Positions 19,558 through 27,630 of a stretch of DNA of 38,622 nucleotides are shown here, piece after piece. Source of the stretch: Pseudonocardiales bacterium (lineage in GTDB: Bacteria; Actinomycetota; Actinomycetes; Mycobacteriales; Pseudonocardiaceae); NCBI GenBank assembly GCA_019241525.1, contig JAFAWY010000136.1, positions 1-38,622 of the forward strand. The letters run 5' to 3'. The notes beneath the pieces were generated by a model, which saw nothing but the letters and a program-made list of their open reading frames with translations, was not told the origin of the DNA and did no database searches. The first letter of the stretch is position 1; each line of letters starts with the position of its first letter. The position numbers were made by a program, and so were the translations under genes.

Positions 19558-21519
19558 CTAGGAGCGGCGTTTACGGTGGCGGAGATAGTCGCCCACTACT
19601 GCTGCGCCCAGACCGTCCACCCCAGGGTCGAGCACCCGGCCCCCGCAACGCCGAGCCAAAGCGTGTACGAATACAGCCAGGCGGGGATCGTCGCCGAGCA
19701 TCACGATGCTCACCGCGGTGCCATGGCGGGCCAACCCGTCCATCTCGCGCACGGTCAGCGCCAGCGTTTGGGGCTGGGTCGGGTAGCTGAACACCGCCTC
19801 ACCATCGGGCTCCAGGTGTGCGGTGGGTTCCCCATCGGTCACCACCAACAGCACCGGGGCGGCATCCGGGTGGCGGCGCAGATGCCGGCCGGCTAGCAAG
19901 AGCGCATGGTGCAGGTTGGTGCCCTGTTCCCACACCCCACCTAGGCCGGTCAGGTCGGCGATGTCCACGCTCTGGGCATGACGCCCGAAGGTGATCAATT
20001 CTAGTGCGTCGGAGCGGAACCGGGTCCGGACCAGGTGATGCAGCGCCAACGCGGTGCGTTTCATGGGCACCCAGTGTCCGTCTTGCACCATTGACCACGA
20101 GGTGTCGACGCACAATGCCACCGCAGCCCGTGCCCGCTGCTCGGTGTCTACCAGCTCGACGTCTTCGACGGTCAGCAGCGGTGCTTCGCTGCGGGTGGCT
20201 GACCGGCGCAGCACGCTGTTGCGCACGGTACGGGGCACGTCCCACGGCTCTGAGTCACCGAATTGCCAGGGCCGGCTCCCGCCGCTGGGTTCCCCGGCGG
20301 CGCCAGCCCGACGCAGCTCCCGCTCACCACGCCTGCTTCGCAGCACGCCCACCACGTCGTTGAGGGCCTGCGCACCGAGTCGGCGCATCGCCTTGGGTGA
20401 CAGCCGAAGTGACCCGTCGGGGGCGCGCTCGAAGAAGCCGTGCCGTTCTAGCTGACGTTCCAGCTCGGTGAGCCGGCGGGCATCGAGCCGGGCTTCATCA
20501 CCCAATTGACGGGCTAGCGCATCCAGGTCGATGTCCTCGGCGCGGGCTCCGGCATACGCCTGGGCGAGTTGCTCGGCCAATGCGTCCAATTCGGCGAGGT
20601 CGACCATCGCCTGCGCGCCCTCGCCCAGGCCGAGCGGATTCTGGCCACGGAAGCGCTCAGAGCCTTGCCAATCTTCGCCGGGCCGCAATGCCTGAAGGTG
20701 CGCATCGAGCGTCGCCAGCTGGGCGGCCAGCCGGGGGTCACCGAAGGCTTGCTGGACGAGCTCGGCGAGTTCGGCCCGTTGCTGCGCGCTCATCGAGTTG
20801 AGCATCCGCTGCGCCGCCGCGGCGCGGGCGGCCAGCGCGTCGATCAACTCCTCGACGTTGCGGGGACGTTCAGGGAAGAAATCCCCGTGCTTGCGCATGA
20901 ACTCCTCGAAGCGCTGGGGAGTGTCCGAGGCACCCCGGGAATGAGCGGCGAGCAGATCGTTGAGGTCTGACAGCATCCGCCGGATGCGCTCGACGTCCTC
21001 GGACGAGCTGGATTGCACTGCCCGCTTGATCCCCTCGAAGCGCTGTTCGAGCAATTGCTGGCCGAGCAGGTCGCGGATCTGCTGGTAGGCCTGGGCAGCC
21101 TCGGGGCTTCGCCAGTTGTAGTCGGCGAGTTCGGTTACCGCGCGGGCGGTGTCTGGGGGTAGCGCGTCAAGCCGGGCCTCACGAAACCGAGCGTCGTCGT
21201 CGGGGTCGGGAAACAGCGCCTGCCGCTCCGCAGTGAGGGCCTTGTTCAGCAGCTCGCGGACCTGCTGGAGAGTGCCGTCGAGCCGGTGGCGGCGGGTGAT
21301 CTCGGTGCGGCGGCGCCAGATCCGGCGCCCCAGCTCATCCATGCCCGTCGTGCCGGGCAACCCGCGGCGCAGCAGCTCCCGCATCGCCGCTCGTGGTGAT
21401 GCCCCATCCATGACATCGCGACCGATCTGATCGAGCGCCGCGGACAGGTCGGGCGGGGGCGCCAACGGATCTGGGCCACCGTGCCATGGTCCGTAGCTGT
21501 ACCGGCTTGGCGAAGTCAT
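19558..21519 (-). CDS. VWA domain-containing protein, partner of the upstream AAA ATPase
   Basis: A 653-residue protein. The N-terminal two thirds are charged, helical and Arg/Glu/Leu-rich. A C-terminal von Willebrand A domain (about 440-640) has the metal-ion-dependent adhesion motif DTSWS in AVALCVDTSWSM and the conserved LLVVTDGEPT strand. The ATG overlaps the stop of the AAA gene by four bases (ATGA), indicating coupled translation. MoxR-type AAA ATPases and VWA proteins typically act as metal-chelatase-like or chaperone pairs, as in magnesium chelatase ChlI/ChlD. The client of this pair is unknown. No signal peptide or membrane segment is visible. Confidence 0.87.
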   Translation of the reverse strand: MTSPSRYSYGPWHGGPDPLAPPPDLSAALDQIGRDVMDGASPRAAMRELLRRGLPGTTGMDELGRRIWRRRTEITRRHRLDGTLQQVRELLNKALTAERQALFPDPDDDARFREARLDALPPDTARAVTELADYNWRSPEAAQAYQQIRDLLGQQLLEQRFEGIKRAVQSSSSEDVERIRRMLSDLNDLLAAHSRGASDTPQRFEEFMRKHGDFFPERPRNVEELIDALAARAAAAQRMLNSMSAQQRAELAELVQQAFGDPRLAAQLATLDAHLQALRPGEDWQGSERFRGQNPLGLGEGAQAMVDLAELDALAEQLAQAYAGARAEDIDLDALARQLGDEARLDARRLTELERQLERHGFFERAPDGSLRLSPKAMRRLGAQALNDVVGVLRSRRGERELRRAGAAGEPSGGSRPWQFGDSEPWDVPRTVRNSVLRRSATRSEAPLLTVEDVELVDTEQRARAAVALCVDTSWSMVQDGHWVPMKRTALALHHLVRTRFRSDALELITFGRHAQSVDIADLTGLGGVWEQGTNLHHALLLAGRHLRRHPDAAPVLLVVTDGEPTAHLEPDGEAVFSYPTQPQTLALTVREMDGLARHGTAVSIVMLGDDPRLAVFVHALARRCGGRVLDPGVDGLGAAVVGDYLRHRKRRS

Positions 21520-22970
21520 TGCCGGGATCCGTACACCGTGCGGCCGTCTTCGACGTCCTTGCCGAGTTTTTGGCTGAGATACAGCGACTCCAGAGCGAGT
21601 TCGATCGCGGCGGCGATCGGACCCGGTGGGCCGCCTGGAGAGGCACCGAGCCTGGTGACGACCTCATGGAGCACGGGCAGTTCCGGCAGCGCGGCGAGCA
21701 CATGGGTAGCTGGTACCTGCTCACCGGTGACCACCCGGTGACCGCCAGAGACCGCCGCAGCGAGCGGCGTGAGGTTCAAGCCGCGTAGCCGGGCCCGGGT
21801 GGTGTCGGCCACTGCACGGCGCAACAGGTGAGTGAGCACTTCACCCTGCTCGTCGCGTTGCGCAGAGGCTTGATCATATCCGGATTCGAACTCCAATTTG
21901 CCTCGCAGCACCGCCGGCACCGCTTCCAGGTCGACAGGCCGAGCAACCGCATGGTCTTCACCGGTCAGCGCGGCTCGGCGCAGCGCGGCGGCGGCGACGG
22001 TCTCCGCACCGGCCACTGCGAACCGTGCCGACACCCCGGAGCGCTGATCGATCGCCGCGCTAGCGCGCAAGTGCCGCGCGAACCGGGCCAGCACTTCGAG
22101 TAGAGGCTCGCCGACCTGCGCACCAATACCGGCCAGGTCGGCTTCTTGAGCGACCAGCGCCACCTCGTCGGCCATCTCCCGCGGGTAGTGGGTGCGGATC
22201 TCGGCACCAAAACGGTCCTTCAGCGGGGTGATGATCCGGCCACGGTTGGTGTAGTCCTCAGGATTAGCACTGGCGACGAGGAGCACGTCTAGCGGTAACC
22301 GCAGGGTGTAGCCGCGGACCTGGATGTCGCGCTCTTCCATCACGTTGAGCAGCGAGACCTGGATCCGCTCGGCCAGGTCGGGCAGCTCGTTGATGGCGAC
22401 GATGCCGCGGTGTGCACGAGGTACCAACCCGTAATGGATCGTCTCCGGGTCACCCAGCGTCCGACCCTCCGCGACTTTCACCGGGTCGACATCGCCCACC
22501 AGATCACCCACCGACGTGTCGGGGGTGGCCAGTTTCTCGGCGTAGCGCAATGACCGGTGCAGCCAGGCCACCGGTAAATCCTCACCGAGCTCAGCTGCGC
22601 GTCGGATCGACGCTGGGGTGATCGGCTGGTAGGGGTGCTCAGCGAGTTCGGCGCCCTCGATCACGGGAGTCCACTCGTCCAGCAGGCCAACCAGGGTGCG
22701 CAGTAGTCGGGTCTTACCCTGCCCACGCTCGCCTAGCAGCACTACATCGTGTCCGGCCAGCAGCGCGCGCTCCAGCTGCGGCAACACGCTGCCAGAGAAG
22801 CCGATGATGCCCGGCCACGGATCCCGACCGCTGCGCAATGCGTCAAGCAGGTTGGTCCGTATTTCACTTTTGATCTCACGCTGCACATGCCCGGAGGCAC
22901 GCAACGCGCCCACGGTTCGCGGCAGGCCGGTGGGGGGCTGCGGGGATCTGCGCTGCGAGGTGACGGCCAC
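21516..22970 (-). CDS. MoxR/magnesium-chelatase-type AAA ATPase
   Basis: A 484-residue ATPase. The N-terminal region resembles the ChlI/MoxR core: Walker A is the variant GERGQGKTRLL near residue 80-90, the Walker B region is IVAINELPDL, and sensor segment VASANPEDYTNRGRIITPLKDRF follows. The arginine-finger-like region and a helical lid come after this, and residues about 370-480 are a less conserved C-terminal extension. It starts at GTG and is directly upstream of, and overlapping with, the VWA gene. It probably remodels a protein complex or drives a chelatase-like reaction with the VWA protein. The tetrapyrrole genes that would suggest true magnesium or cobalt chelation are absent. Confidence 0.88.
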   Translation of the reverse strand: MAVTSQRRSPQPPTGLPRTVGALRASGHVQREIKSEIRTNLLDALRSGRDPWPGIIGFSGSVLPQLERALLAGHDVVLLGERGQGKTRLLRTLVGLLDEWTPVIEGAELAEHPYQPITPASIRRAAELGEDLPVAWLHRSLRYAEKLATPDTSVGDLVGDVDPVKVAEGRTLGDPETIHYGLVPRAHRGIVAINELPDLAERIQVSLLNVMEERDIQVRGYTLRLPLDVLLVASANPEDYTNRGRIITPLKDRFGAEIRTHYPREMADEVALVAQEADLAGIGAQVGEPLLEVLARFARHLRASAAIDQRSGVSARFAVAGAETVAAAALRRAALTGEDHAVARPVDLEAVPAVLRGKLEFESGYDQASAQRDEQGEVLTHLLRRAVADTTRARLRGLNLTPLAAAVSGGHRVVTGEQVPATHVLAALPELPVLHEVVTRLGASPGGPPGPIAAAIELALESLYLSQKLGKDVEDGRTVYGSRQ

Positions 22971-23176
22971 AGCTCCACGCTACGCAACAACCGTCCCGAC
23001 CAGCATCCCCGACTCGTTGCTGTAGCACCCAGATTCGTCGCACAACCGCTGTGGACAGCCACGCATTCCCTGCATGGCCGGGGAAGAATATCGTCGACCA
23101 CCGGATCGGCATCGCCGCAAATACCTACGACTGCTCTTCTAAAAACTAAGCGGAAAAAGCTTCGACCTTAATACCC

Positions 23177-23205
23177 TCGGCCCCACCGCGTTGCGATGGG
23201 GCCGA
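23177..23205 (-). terminator. hairpin terminator after the first glycine-rich gene
   Basis: Perfect 9-bp GC-rich arms (23177-23185 and 23197-23205) around an 11-nt loop, 18 nt past the stop codon at 23224. On the minus strand an AT-richer run ending in a short U-stretch follows. Confidence 0.6.
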
Positions 23206-23223
23206 CTTCCGATCTATCACGGT

Positions 23224-23928
23224 CTACGGACAAGTAATGGTAGGACCGTTGGCCCATAAGCCTTGGCCGCCGACGCCGCCGCACAGGCCAGGACCACCTA
23301 CAATGCCCCCGTTACCACCATTACCTCCGATACCGGTTGGCCCGCCGGGTAGGCCTCCGGCACCGCCGACGACACCGCCATTCCCGCCGTTGCCGCCGTT
23401 TCCGTCGAGTCCGGTGCCTTGGCCGGGGCCACCTCTACCCCCCATTCCGCCCATGAAGCCGCCCGCCCCGCCGTTGCCGCCGTTACCACCGGATCCATTG
23501 GGACCTCCACCAGCACCCCCTGCGCCACCCGTGCCACCGAAGATTCCGCCGTAACCGCCGACACCCCCGACACCGCCATTACCGGCTAGTCCGCTGACGC
23601 CCCCGGGGCCACCGGCAGGTCCAGCATTTCCTCCTGGACCGCCAGCACCACCGGTACCTCCCCTGAATGCACCGATACCTCCAGCGCCACCGGCACCGCC
23701 CAAGCCGCCGTTACCGCCATTGCCATTCGGAAATCCTCCGGGGCCGCCGTTAGCACCGGCGCCGCCGGCACCACCGGTGCCGCCAACGGAGTTGGAGAAA
23801 CCGTTGATGCCCCAGCATTGAATGCAAGGTACTGGGCTACCGGGAGTAGCTTCGGCAGGTAACGCCGAAATTACGAGCACCCCACCAGTTAAACTGGCCA
23901 TTACAGCGGAAACGACAAGGCGTTTCAT
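23224..23928 (-). CDS. secreted glycine-rich (PGRS-like) protein
   Basis: A 234-residue protein with a Sec signal peptide (MKRLVVSAVM start, hydrophobic to about 20, AEA cleavage near 27), then a long Gly-rich domain (about 47-210) of GGxGGxGG and GGN triplets with small hydrophobic interruptions. Four cysteines flank the Gly domain: Cys35 and Cys38 before it, Cys216 and Cys233 after it, suggesting disulfide clamps. Composition resembles the PGRS part of mycobacterial PE_PGRS proteins, but there is no PE domain. The ribosome site GGGAGG precedes the ATG. It follows the Gln-rich gene by 62 bp on the same strand, probably as one unit. Function unknown; a cell-surface or matrix role is inferred. 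Confidence 0.82.
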   Translation of the reverse strand: MKRLVVSAVMASLTGGVLVISALPAEATPGSPVPCIQCWGINGFSNSVGGTGGAGGAGANGGPGGFPNGNGGNGGLGGAGGAGGIGAFRGGTGGAGGPGGNAGPAGGPGGVSGLAGNGGVGGVGGYGGIFGGTGGAGGAGGGPNGSGGNGGNGGAGGFMGGMGGRGGPGQGTGLDGNGGNGGNGGVVGGAGGLPGGPTGIGGNGGNGGIVGGPGLCGGVGGQGLWANGPTITCP

Positions 23929-23990
23929 ATTGGAAGCCTCCCAGAAGAGCTGATTGATTGTCGATGTGCGATCACCCCGACTGTGTGAAA

Positions 23991-24752
23991 TCAGGTGCCA
24001 TTTGCACCGTTCCCACCTGCACCCCCGGCACCTCCAGCGCCTCCATTACCCCCAGCGCCTCCAACACCCCCCGGTTGGCCCGGTTGACCGGGTTGGCCCG
24101 GTTGGCCCGGTTGGCCTGGTTGACCCGCACCCCCGGGAAGTCCATGAGGACCGACCTGGGCCAGTAAGCTCAGCAATTCCGTCAGCAGGCCGGATTGATC
24201 GATCTGACCGGACTGCTGAAGCTGATCGACTAACTGGCGTATCTGCTCGCGCAGCAGTTGAGCTTGATTGGATTGGTTATCGGACTGGCTTAGCGTTTCA
24301 ACCAACTGCCGGAGTTGGTCGAACTGGCTCAGCTGGTTGACTTGGCTCGGCTGGTCAAGCTGCTCAATCAGTTGACGAAGCTGTTCGACCGACTGACCAA
24401 AACAGGTCAGCTTGTCAGGCTGGCCAAATAAACTGAAAGCTTGAACCAGCTGGCTAAACTGATCGGATTGGTTCTGCTGGCTGGTGAGACTGAGCCGCGC
24501 CATCACAAGGCGAAGCTGCTGGGCCAGCGATCCGGACTGGCCAGCAGCGTCACCTGGTACGTCAGGCTCATAGTACTGAACGGATCGGAGCAGCAGGCTG
24601 GGCTCATCGCTCAACGGTTGACTGACCTGATGTTGGCTGACTGCAATTCCGGCCATGGCCGCCAGCACCGCGGTGGTTGCCGCCATGGTCCGCATAGCCC
24701 GCACATGCGGCCTGAAGTGCAGTGTTGTCTTGTGAAGTGACCTGAGTTTCAT
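23991..24752 (-). CDS. secreted Gln-rich amphipathic-repeat protein with collagen-like and glycine-rich tail
   Basis: A 253-residue protein with three unlike parts. Residues 1-40 are a long signal peptide with a basic n-region (MKLRSLHK) and core TTAVLAAMAGIAVS. Residues about 75-200 contain four to five Gln/Leu-rich units of about 23 residues with the core pattern QLRQLVxQL, predicted amphipathic helices separated by polar QSxQxNQ linkers; a single Cys is at 117. Residues about 203-229 hold a collagen-like tract with six GQP triplets, followed by GGAGGNGG repeats to the end. The ATG has GAGGG 7 nt upstream. I recognise no family. The repeats could form a coiled coil or low-complexity assembly domain. 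Confidence 0.78.
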   Translation of the reverse strand: MKLRSLHKTTLHFRPHVRAMRTMAATTAVLAAMAGIAVSQHQVSQPLSDEPSLLLRSVQYYEPDVPGDAAGQSGSLAQQLRLVMARLSLTSQQNQSDQFSQLVQAFSLFGQPDKLTCFGQSVEQLRQLIEQLDQPSQVNQLSQFDQLRQLVETLSQSDNQSNQAQLLREQIRQLVDQLQQSGQIDQSGLLTELLSLLAQVGPHGLPGGAGQPGQPGQPGQPGQPGQPGGVGGAGGNGGAGGAGGAGGNGANGT

Positions 24753-25165
24753 AGGATGCCCTCGCTCCTCGCCGCCGGTGACATACGCCTGACCAGTTTT
24801 GAATCAAAGCGGATGGAGCCGGTCGCTTCTGTGTCGTCAGCGTTTCTTTGTCAGCCTGCGCGGGACACACCCTCCGTGAGTCGGGCCGCAAAGCGCCCCT
24901 GCGCGGCTCTCATGGCGTAAAGTCGCCGTTAATTCTTTCCTACAGAGGCGTGTTTAGTGATAAATCGTGGCCTTGGTAATAATTACCTCCTTAGTGGACG
25001 GATATAGTGGGTTGAGGAGGGGGTCTATGGCCGGCCCCCTCCTCAACACGGTTTTATCTCGGCACGAGATCCAGACGTGAAGGCCGCGAAGCAGCGGTCG
25101 TGACCACGCGATCGACGGGCACATTGATGGATCCGTCAGGTCAGCTCTTCACGCAGGAAGACGAT
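24753..25165. other. intergenic leader region of the Gln-rich gene
   Basis: 413 bp without a supportable gene. It contains the hairpin at 25011-25047. On the minus strand a 20-codon frame (24913-24851) opens and closes before the Gln-rich gene, without clear support as a leader peptide. It presumably carries the promoter of the Gln-rich/glycine-rich pair. Confidence 0.4.
25011..25047. terminator. hairpin downstream of the second glycine-rich gene
   Basis: Perfect 13-bp arms (25011-25023 and 25035-25047) around an 11-nt loop, 118 nt past the stop at 25166 in the minus direction. On the plus strand it is followed by a short T-run (CGGTTTTATC), but there is no plus-strand gene to end. Confidence 0.5.
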
Positions 25166-25783
25166 TCAGAACGCGAAGCCGCCGTCGCCGCCCGCTCCGC
25201 CGTTTCCGCCGTTTCCGCCGTTTCCTCCGTTGCCCAAGATGGACGCCCCGCCAGCACCGCCGGCGCCACCGGGTCCGCCCATACCGCCGTTGCCGGCGAT
25301 GCATCCGGTAAACGCCAGGTTGACGCAGCTACCGCCCACACCACCGTTGCCACCGTTGCCACCGTTGGCGCCGTTGCCACCGTTGAAGAAGATCGAAAAT
25401 CCGCCGTTACCGCCGTTACCGCCGCCACCGCCGTTGCCGCCATTGCCAGCGGCGCATGGTCCGGCTGTTGCGAAGATCCCGGTGAAGCAACTGCCACCAG
25501 CACCGCCGGGGCCACCGTTGCCCCCGATGCCACCGTTGCCACCAGGGTTAAAGATCCCGAAGCCGCCATTACCGCCCGGGCCGCCGAGGCCGCCGTTGCC
25601 ACCCACGCCGCCAAAGCAGCCGGCGACAAAGCAGGTACCACCGGCGCCGCCGGCGCCGCCCGGGGCACCGGGGCCGCCATTACCAGCGGCGAACGCGGTG
25701 CCTCCGGCGGCGAGCACCAGGCCAGTAGCGATGACCGCTGAAGATGCGAAAACGCCAAGTCGCCGCGTGATATTGCGATCCAT
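25166..25783 (-). CDS. secreted glycine-rich protein with three cysteine pairs
   Basis: A 205-residue protein with a clear Sec signal peptide (basic [10 protein letters not shown], hydrophobic to about 28, cleavage near FAA at 31-33). The mature part is almost entirely GGN/GGx triplets. It is interrupted by three cysteine pairs at regular distances: Cys51-Cys56, Cys99-Cys110 and Cys153-Cys161. Between the pairs are short aromatic/aliphatic patches (GFGIFN, GFSIFF, ASILG). The ATG has GGAGG 6 nt upstream, which selects this frame among several long overlapping frames produced by the repetitive GGN codons. No family recognised. A polyglycine-II-like or solenoid fold with disulfide rungs is a reasonable inference. 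Confidence 0.82.
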   Translation of the reverse strand: MDRNITRRLGVFASSAVIATGLVLAAGGTAFAAGNGGPGAPGGAGGAGGTCFVAGCFGGVGGNGGLGGPGGNGGFGIFNPGGNGGIGGNGGPGGAGGSCFTGIFATAGPCAAGNGGNGGGGGNGGNGGFSIFFNGGNGANGGNGGNGGVGGSCVNLAFTGCIAGNGGMGGPGGAGGAGGASILGNGGNGGNGGNGGAGGDGGFAF

Positions 25784-26903
25784 GAATACCTCCGTAGTTG
25801 TGATCTCACGTGACCAGATTCGGACGCGTCAGATCGGTCCGCAGGCTCCATTTCCACTTCGATCACAAAACCGCCCTAAAATAGCCTCAGTATCGAAACC
25901 ACTGGAGCGGGGTGGCTGAGCCCGTCACGATGGACATCGCCGACTAAGTCGTCGTGTAACCGCGATGACCGCGACACCATCCCAATGGCCTAATGCATGA
26001 CCGATTACGTAAGAATCTCTAAACCTGCCGGTTGACCGCACCTAACTATCACTACCGCCGGGAGGCTAACACAGCGTTTAGTTAACAAGGCGCAAACAAC
26101 GGTCAACCATCACGAGACCTTTATGTCGACCATAATAGGAGTTTAACGTCAATCGCGAGCAGAATTAACATCAGTCATCAGCCGGGACCGTCAGACGCGT
26201 GGTGGAGTTCACCGGCGTCCCCGCTAGATGGTCACCCGTACAGCTATTTTGAATAAATGTCATGGCGAGTCGGATGCCAAGCGGATGCAATTCACAGTGA
26301 TATGTTTGTTCCTGGCGGCCGACGCGATAGCCTGCCGATGTGGTGAGTCGATCGACTCGATCGGCGACTAGCCGTGGTGTCCTGGAAAATGGAGCTGGGC
26401 GCCCATCATTCACGCTGGCGGGCCTACGCAATCCCGACAGCATAATCTGACCGGATGTCTCCCGGGCCTGCAGCCCGGCGAGCATTCGCCCATCATCAGC
26501 AGACCCGCATACAGCTCATATACCTCATAACGGACTCAGAGGGCACGCGGCAGCTATCATTGGCCTACCCACCACTGTCTAGCCCATGCACACTCGAAAT
26601 CTCTGACCGTGCATCAGGGATGCACCGCATGTCGGGATGTCTTCGGCCTAGCGGTTCGCGCCACGCGGTCATTTTGACCGATGACCGCACCTACCGCACG
26701 CATTGAGTGAGATCGTGAGCCCAAACAGTAGCCGTCCTGGAATCTCGCGTTACGCCGATAGTAAGCGATCCGTTACAGAAAACTGACCCCGTTACGCCAA
26801 TGGAGTTGTCCATGTGAACTTCCGTTACACAAAGGATCCCGGTCCGATGAACCAACGGACGACTTCAGCACGGCCATAAATTCGCTAACGCTTGGATAGA
26901 AAG
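25784..26903. other. 1.1-kb region without a convincing gene
   Basis: The base composition is less GC-rich than the flanks. The longest frame (26485-26171, minus, 104 codons) has no good ribosome site and no recognisable domain. Structures seen: a perfect 14-bp palindrome at 26345-26358 (GAGTCGATCGACTC), a small hairpin near 26462-26478, and four CGTTAC direct repeats at 26748-26828. It may hold divergent promoters for the glycine-rich gene and the two-TM gene, an RNA, or decayed DNA. Confidence 0.5.
26748..26828. promoter_or_regulatory. cluster of four CGTTAC direct repeats upstream of the two-TM gene
   Basis: CGTTAC occurs at 26748, 26771, 26790 and 26823, two of them extended to CGTTACGCC. 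They end 75 bp before the ATG at 26904. The spacings (23, 19 and 33 bp) are irregular. This could be a regulator binding array; there is no direct proof. Confidence 0.25.
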
Positions 26904-27560
26904 ATGAGCACCGCAGTCGTGTCGCAACCTACTGCCCCGCTGATCAGGTCGGCGGGGCAGTCGGAGATTGTGACATCGGCACCAGCGTTCGCGCCCCTTT
27001 CGTTCAGAGCACGGCCGGGCGGTCGAAGTTTCAAGGCGGTCCGACGAGCCAGCCTCAAACTTCTTGTCTCTGGTGGATTCACGGTGCTGGTAGCTTTGCT
27101 GCTAGAACTGATCTTGGCTGACAGCGGCATCGCTTCACTATCGGCACCAGCCGGCGCCGTAGCTGACGCAATTGTGAAAACTGAGGCAACCACATACTAC
27201 GCGCGGGCCAACCCAGCGCCCTTCATAGGTCACAATAACAGCAAGCCTAGCGGCGGGTGGGCATCAGCACTGGGATCGATGGGCGACACGTCTACACTGC
27301 GTTCTCGTACTTCCGATAGTACGCGTTTGCCGGTTGGGTATATCGCCGGTGCGATCGCTGAGGGTTTTGTTCCCGGTGCTGGTTCCGCCGGAACCGTTGG
27401 AGGAACCAGCAGTTCCGGCGGAACCAGCACCGGCGGAGTCTTCGCCATTTTGCTGGCCTTGGGCGTCATAGCTTTCCCCAATCTGTCTCAGTGGATGGGG
27501 GCGGAATACGGCAGCCGGTTAACCTGGGTCTTCTCACGACCTCTCGTACGTCCTGGATAG
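26904..27560 (+). CDS. hypothetical two-transmembrane protein
   Basis: A 218-residue protein from the ATG at 26904 (a TTG four codons upstream is the alternative). The order is: a hydrophilic basic N-terminus (RPGGRSFKAVRRASLKLL), transmembrane segment 1 (about residues 55-72, SGGFTVLVALLLELILA), a central extracytoplasmic-like region with a Gly/Ser/Thr-rich stretch (about 155-178), transmembrane segment 2 (about 179-194, GGVFAILLALGVIAF) and a short tail. No conserved family recognised. It lies 70 bp upstream of the Asn-rich secreted gene on the same strand, so it might assist its surface presentation. That link is inference only. Confidence 0.65.
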   Translation: MSTAVVSQPTAPLIRSAGQSEIVTSAPAFAPLSFRARPGGRSFKAVRRASLKLLVSGGFTVLVALLLELILADSGIASLSAPAGAVADAIVKTEATTYYARANPAPFIGHNNSKPSGGWASALGSMGDTSTLRSRTSDSTRLPVGYIAGAIAEGFVPGAGSAGTVGGTSSSGGTSTGGVFAILLALGVIAFPNLSQWMGAEYGSRLTWVFSRPLVRPG

Positions 27561-27630
27561 TAGTCCCCAAGTGTAAACCTTTACCGTCAGCGAAAAACTA
27601 ATCACGAACACTGTCTACCCTCTTCAACAA

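Noticed and set aside
23237-23554. Proline-rich plus-strand frame over the first glycine-rich gene
   Set aside because: It is the reverse complement of Gly codons; no independent support.
23991-24170. Collagen-like GQP and GGN tracts considered as a CRISPR or simple DNA repeat array
   Set aside because: The repeat is a 9-base coding triplet repeat inside a signal-peptide protein, with no spacers.
25100-25919. Three further long frames (both strands) over the second glycine-rich gene
   Set aside because: They are repetitive shadows of GGN codons (Pro-rich and Ala/Thr/Val-rich translations) without ribosome sites or signal peptides.
26171-26485. 104-codon minus-strand frame in the 1.1-kb gap
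   Set aside because: No good ribosome site, no recognisable domain, and composition unlike its neighbours; cannot be called a gene from sequence alone.
26455-26706. 83-codon plus-strand frame in the same gap
   Set aside because: Overlaps the previous frame, weak start and no domain.
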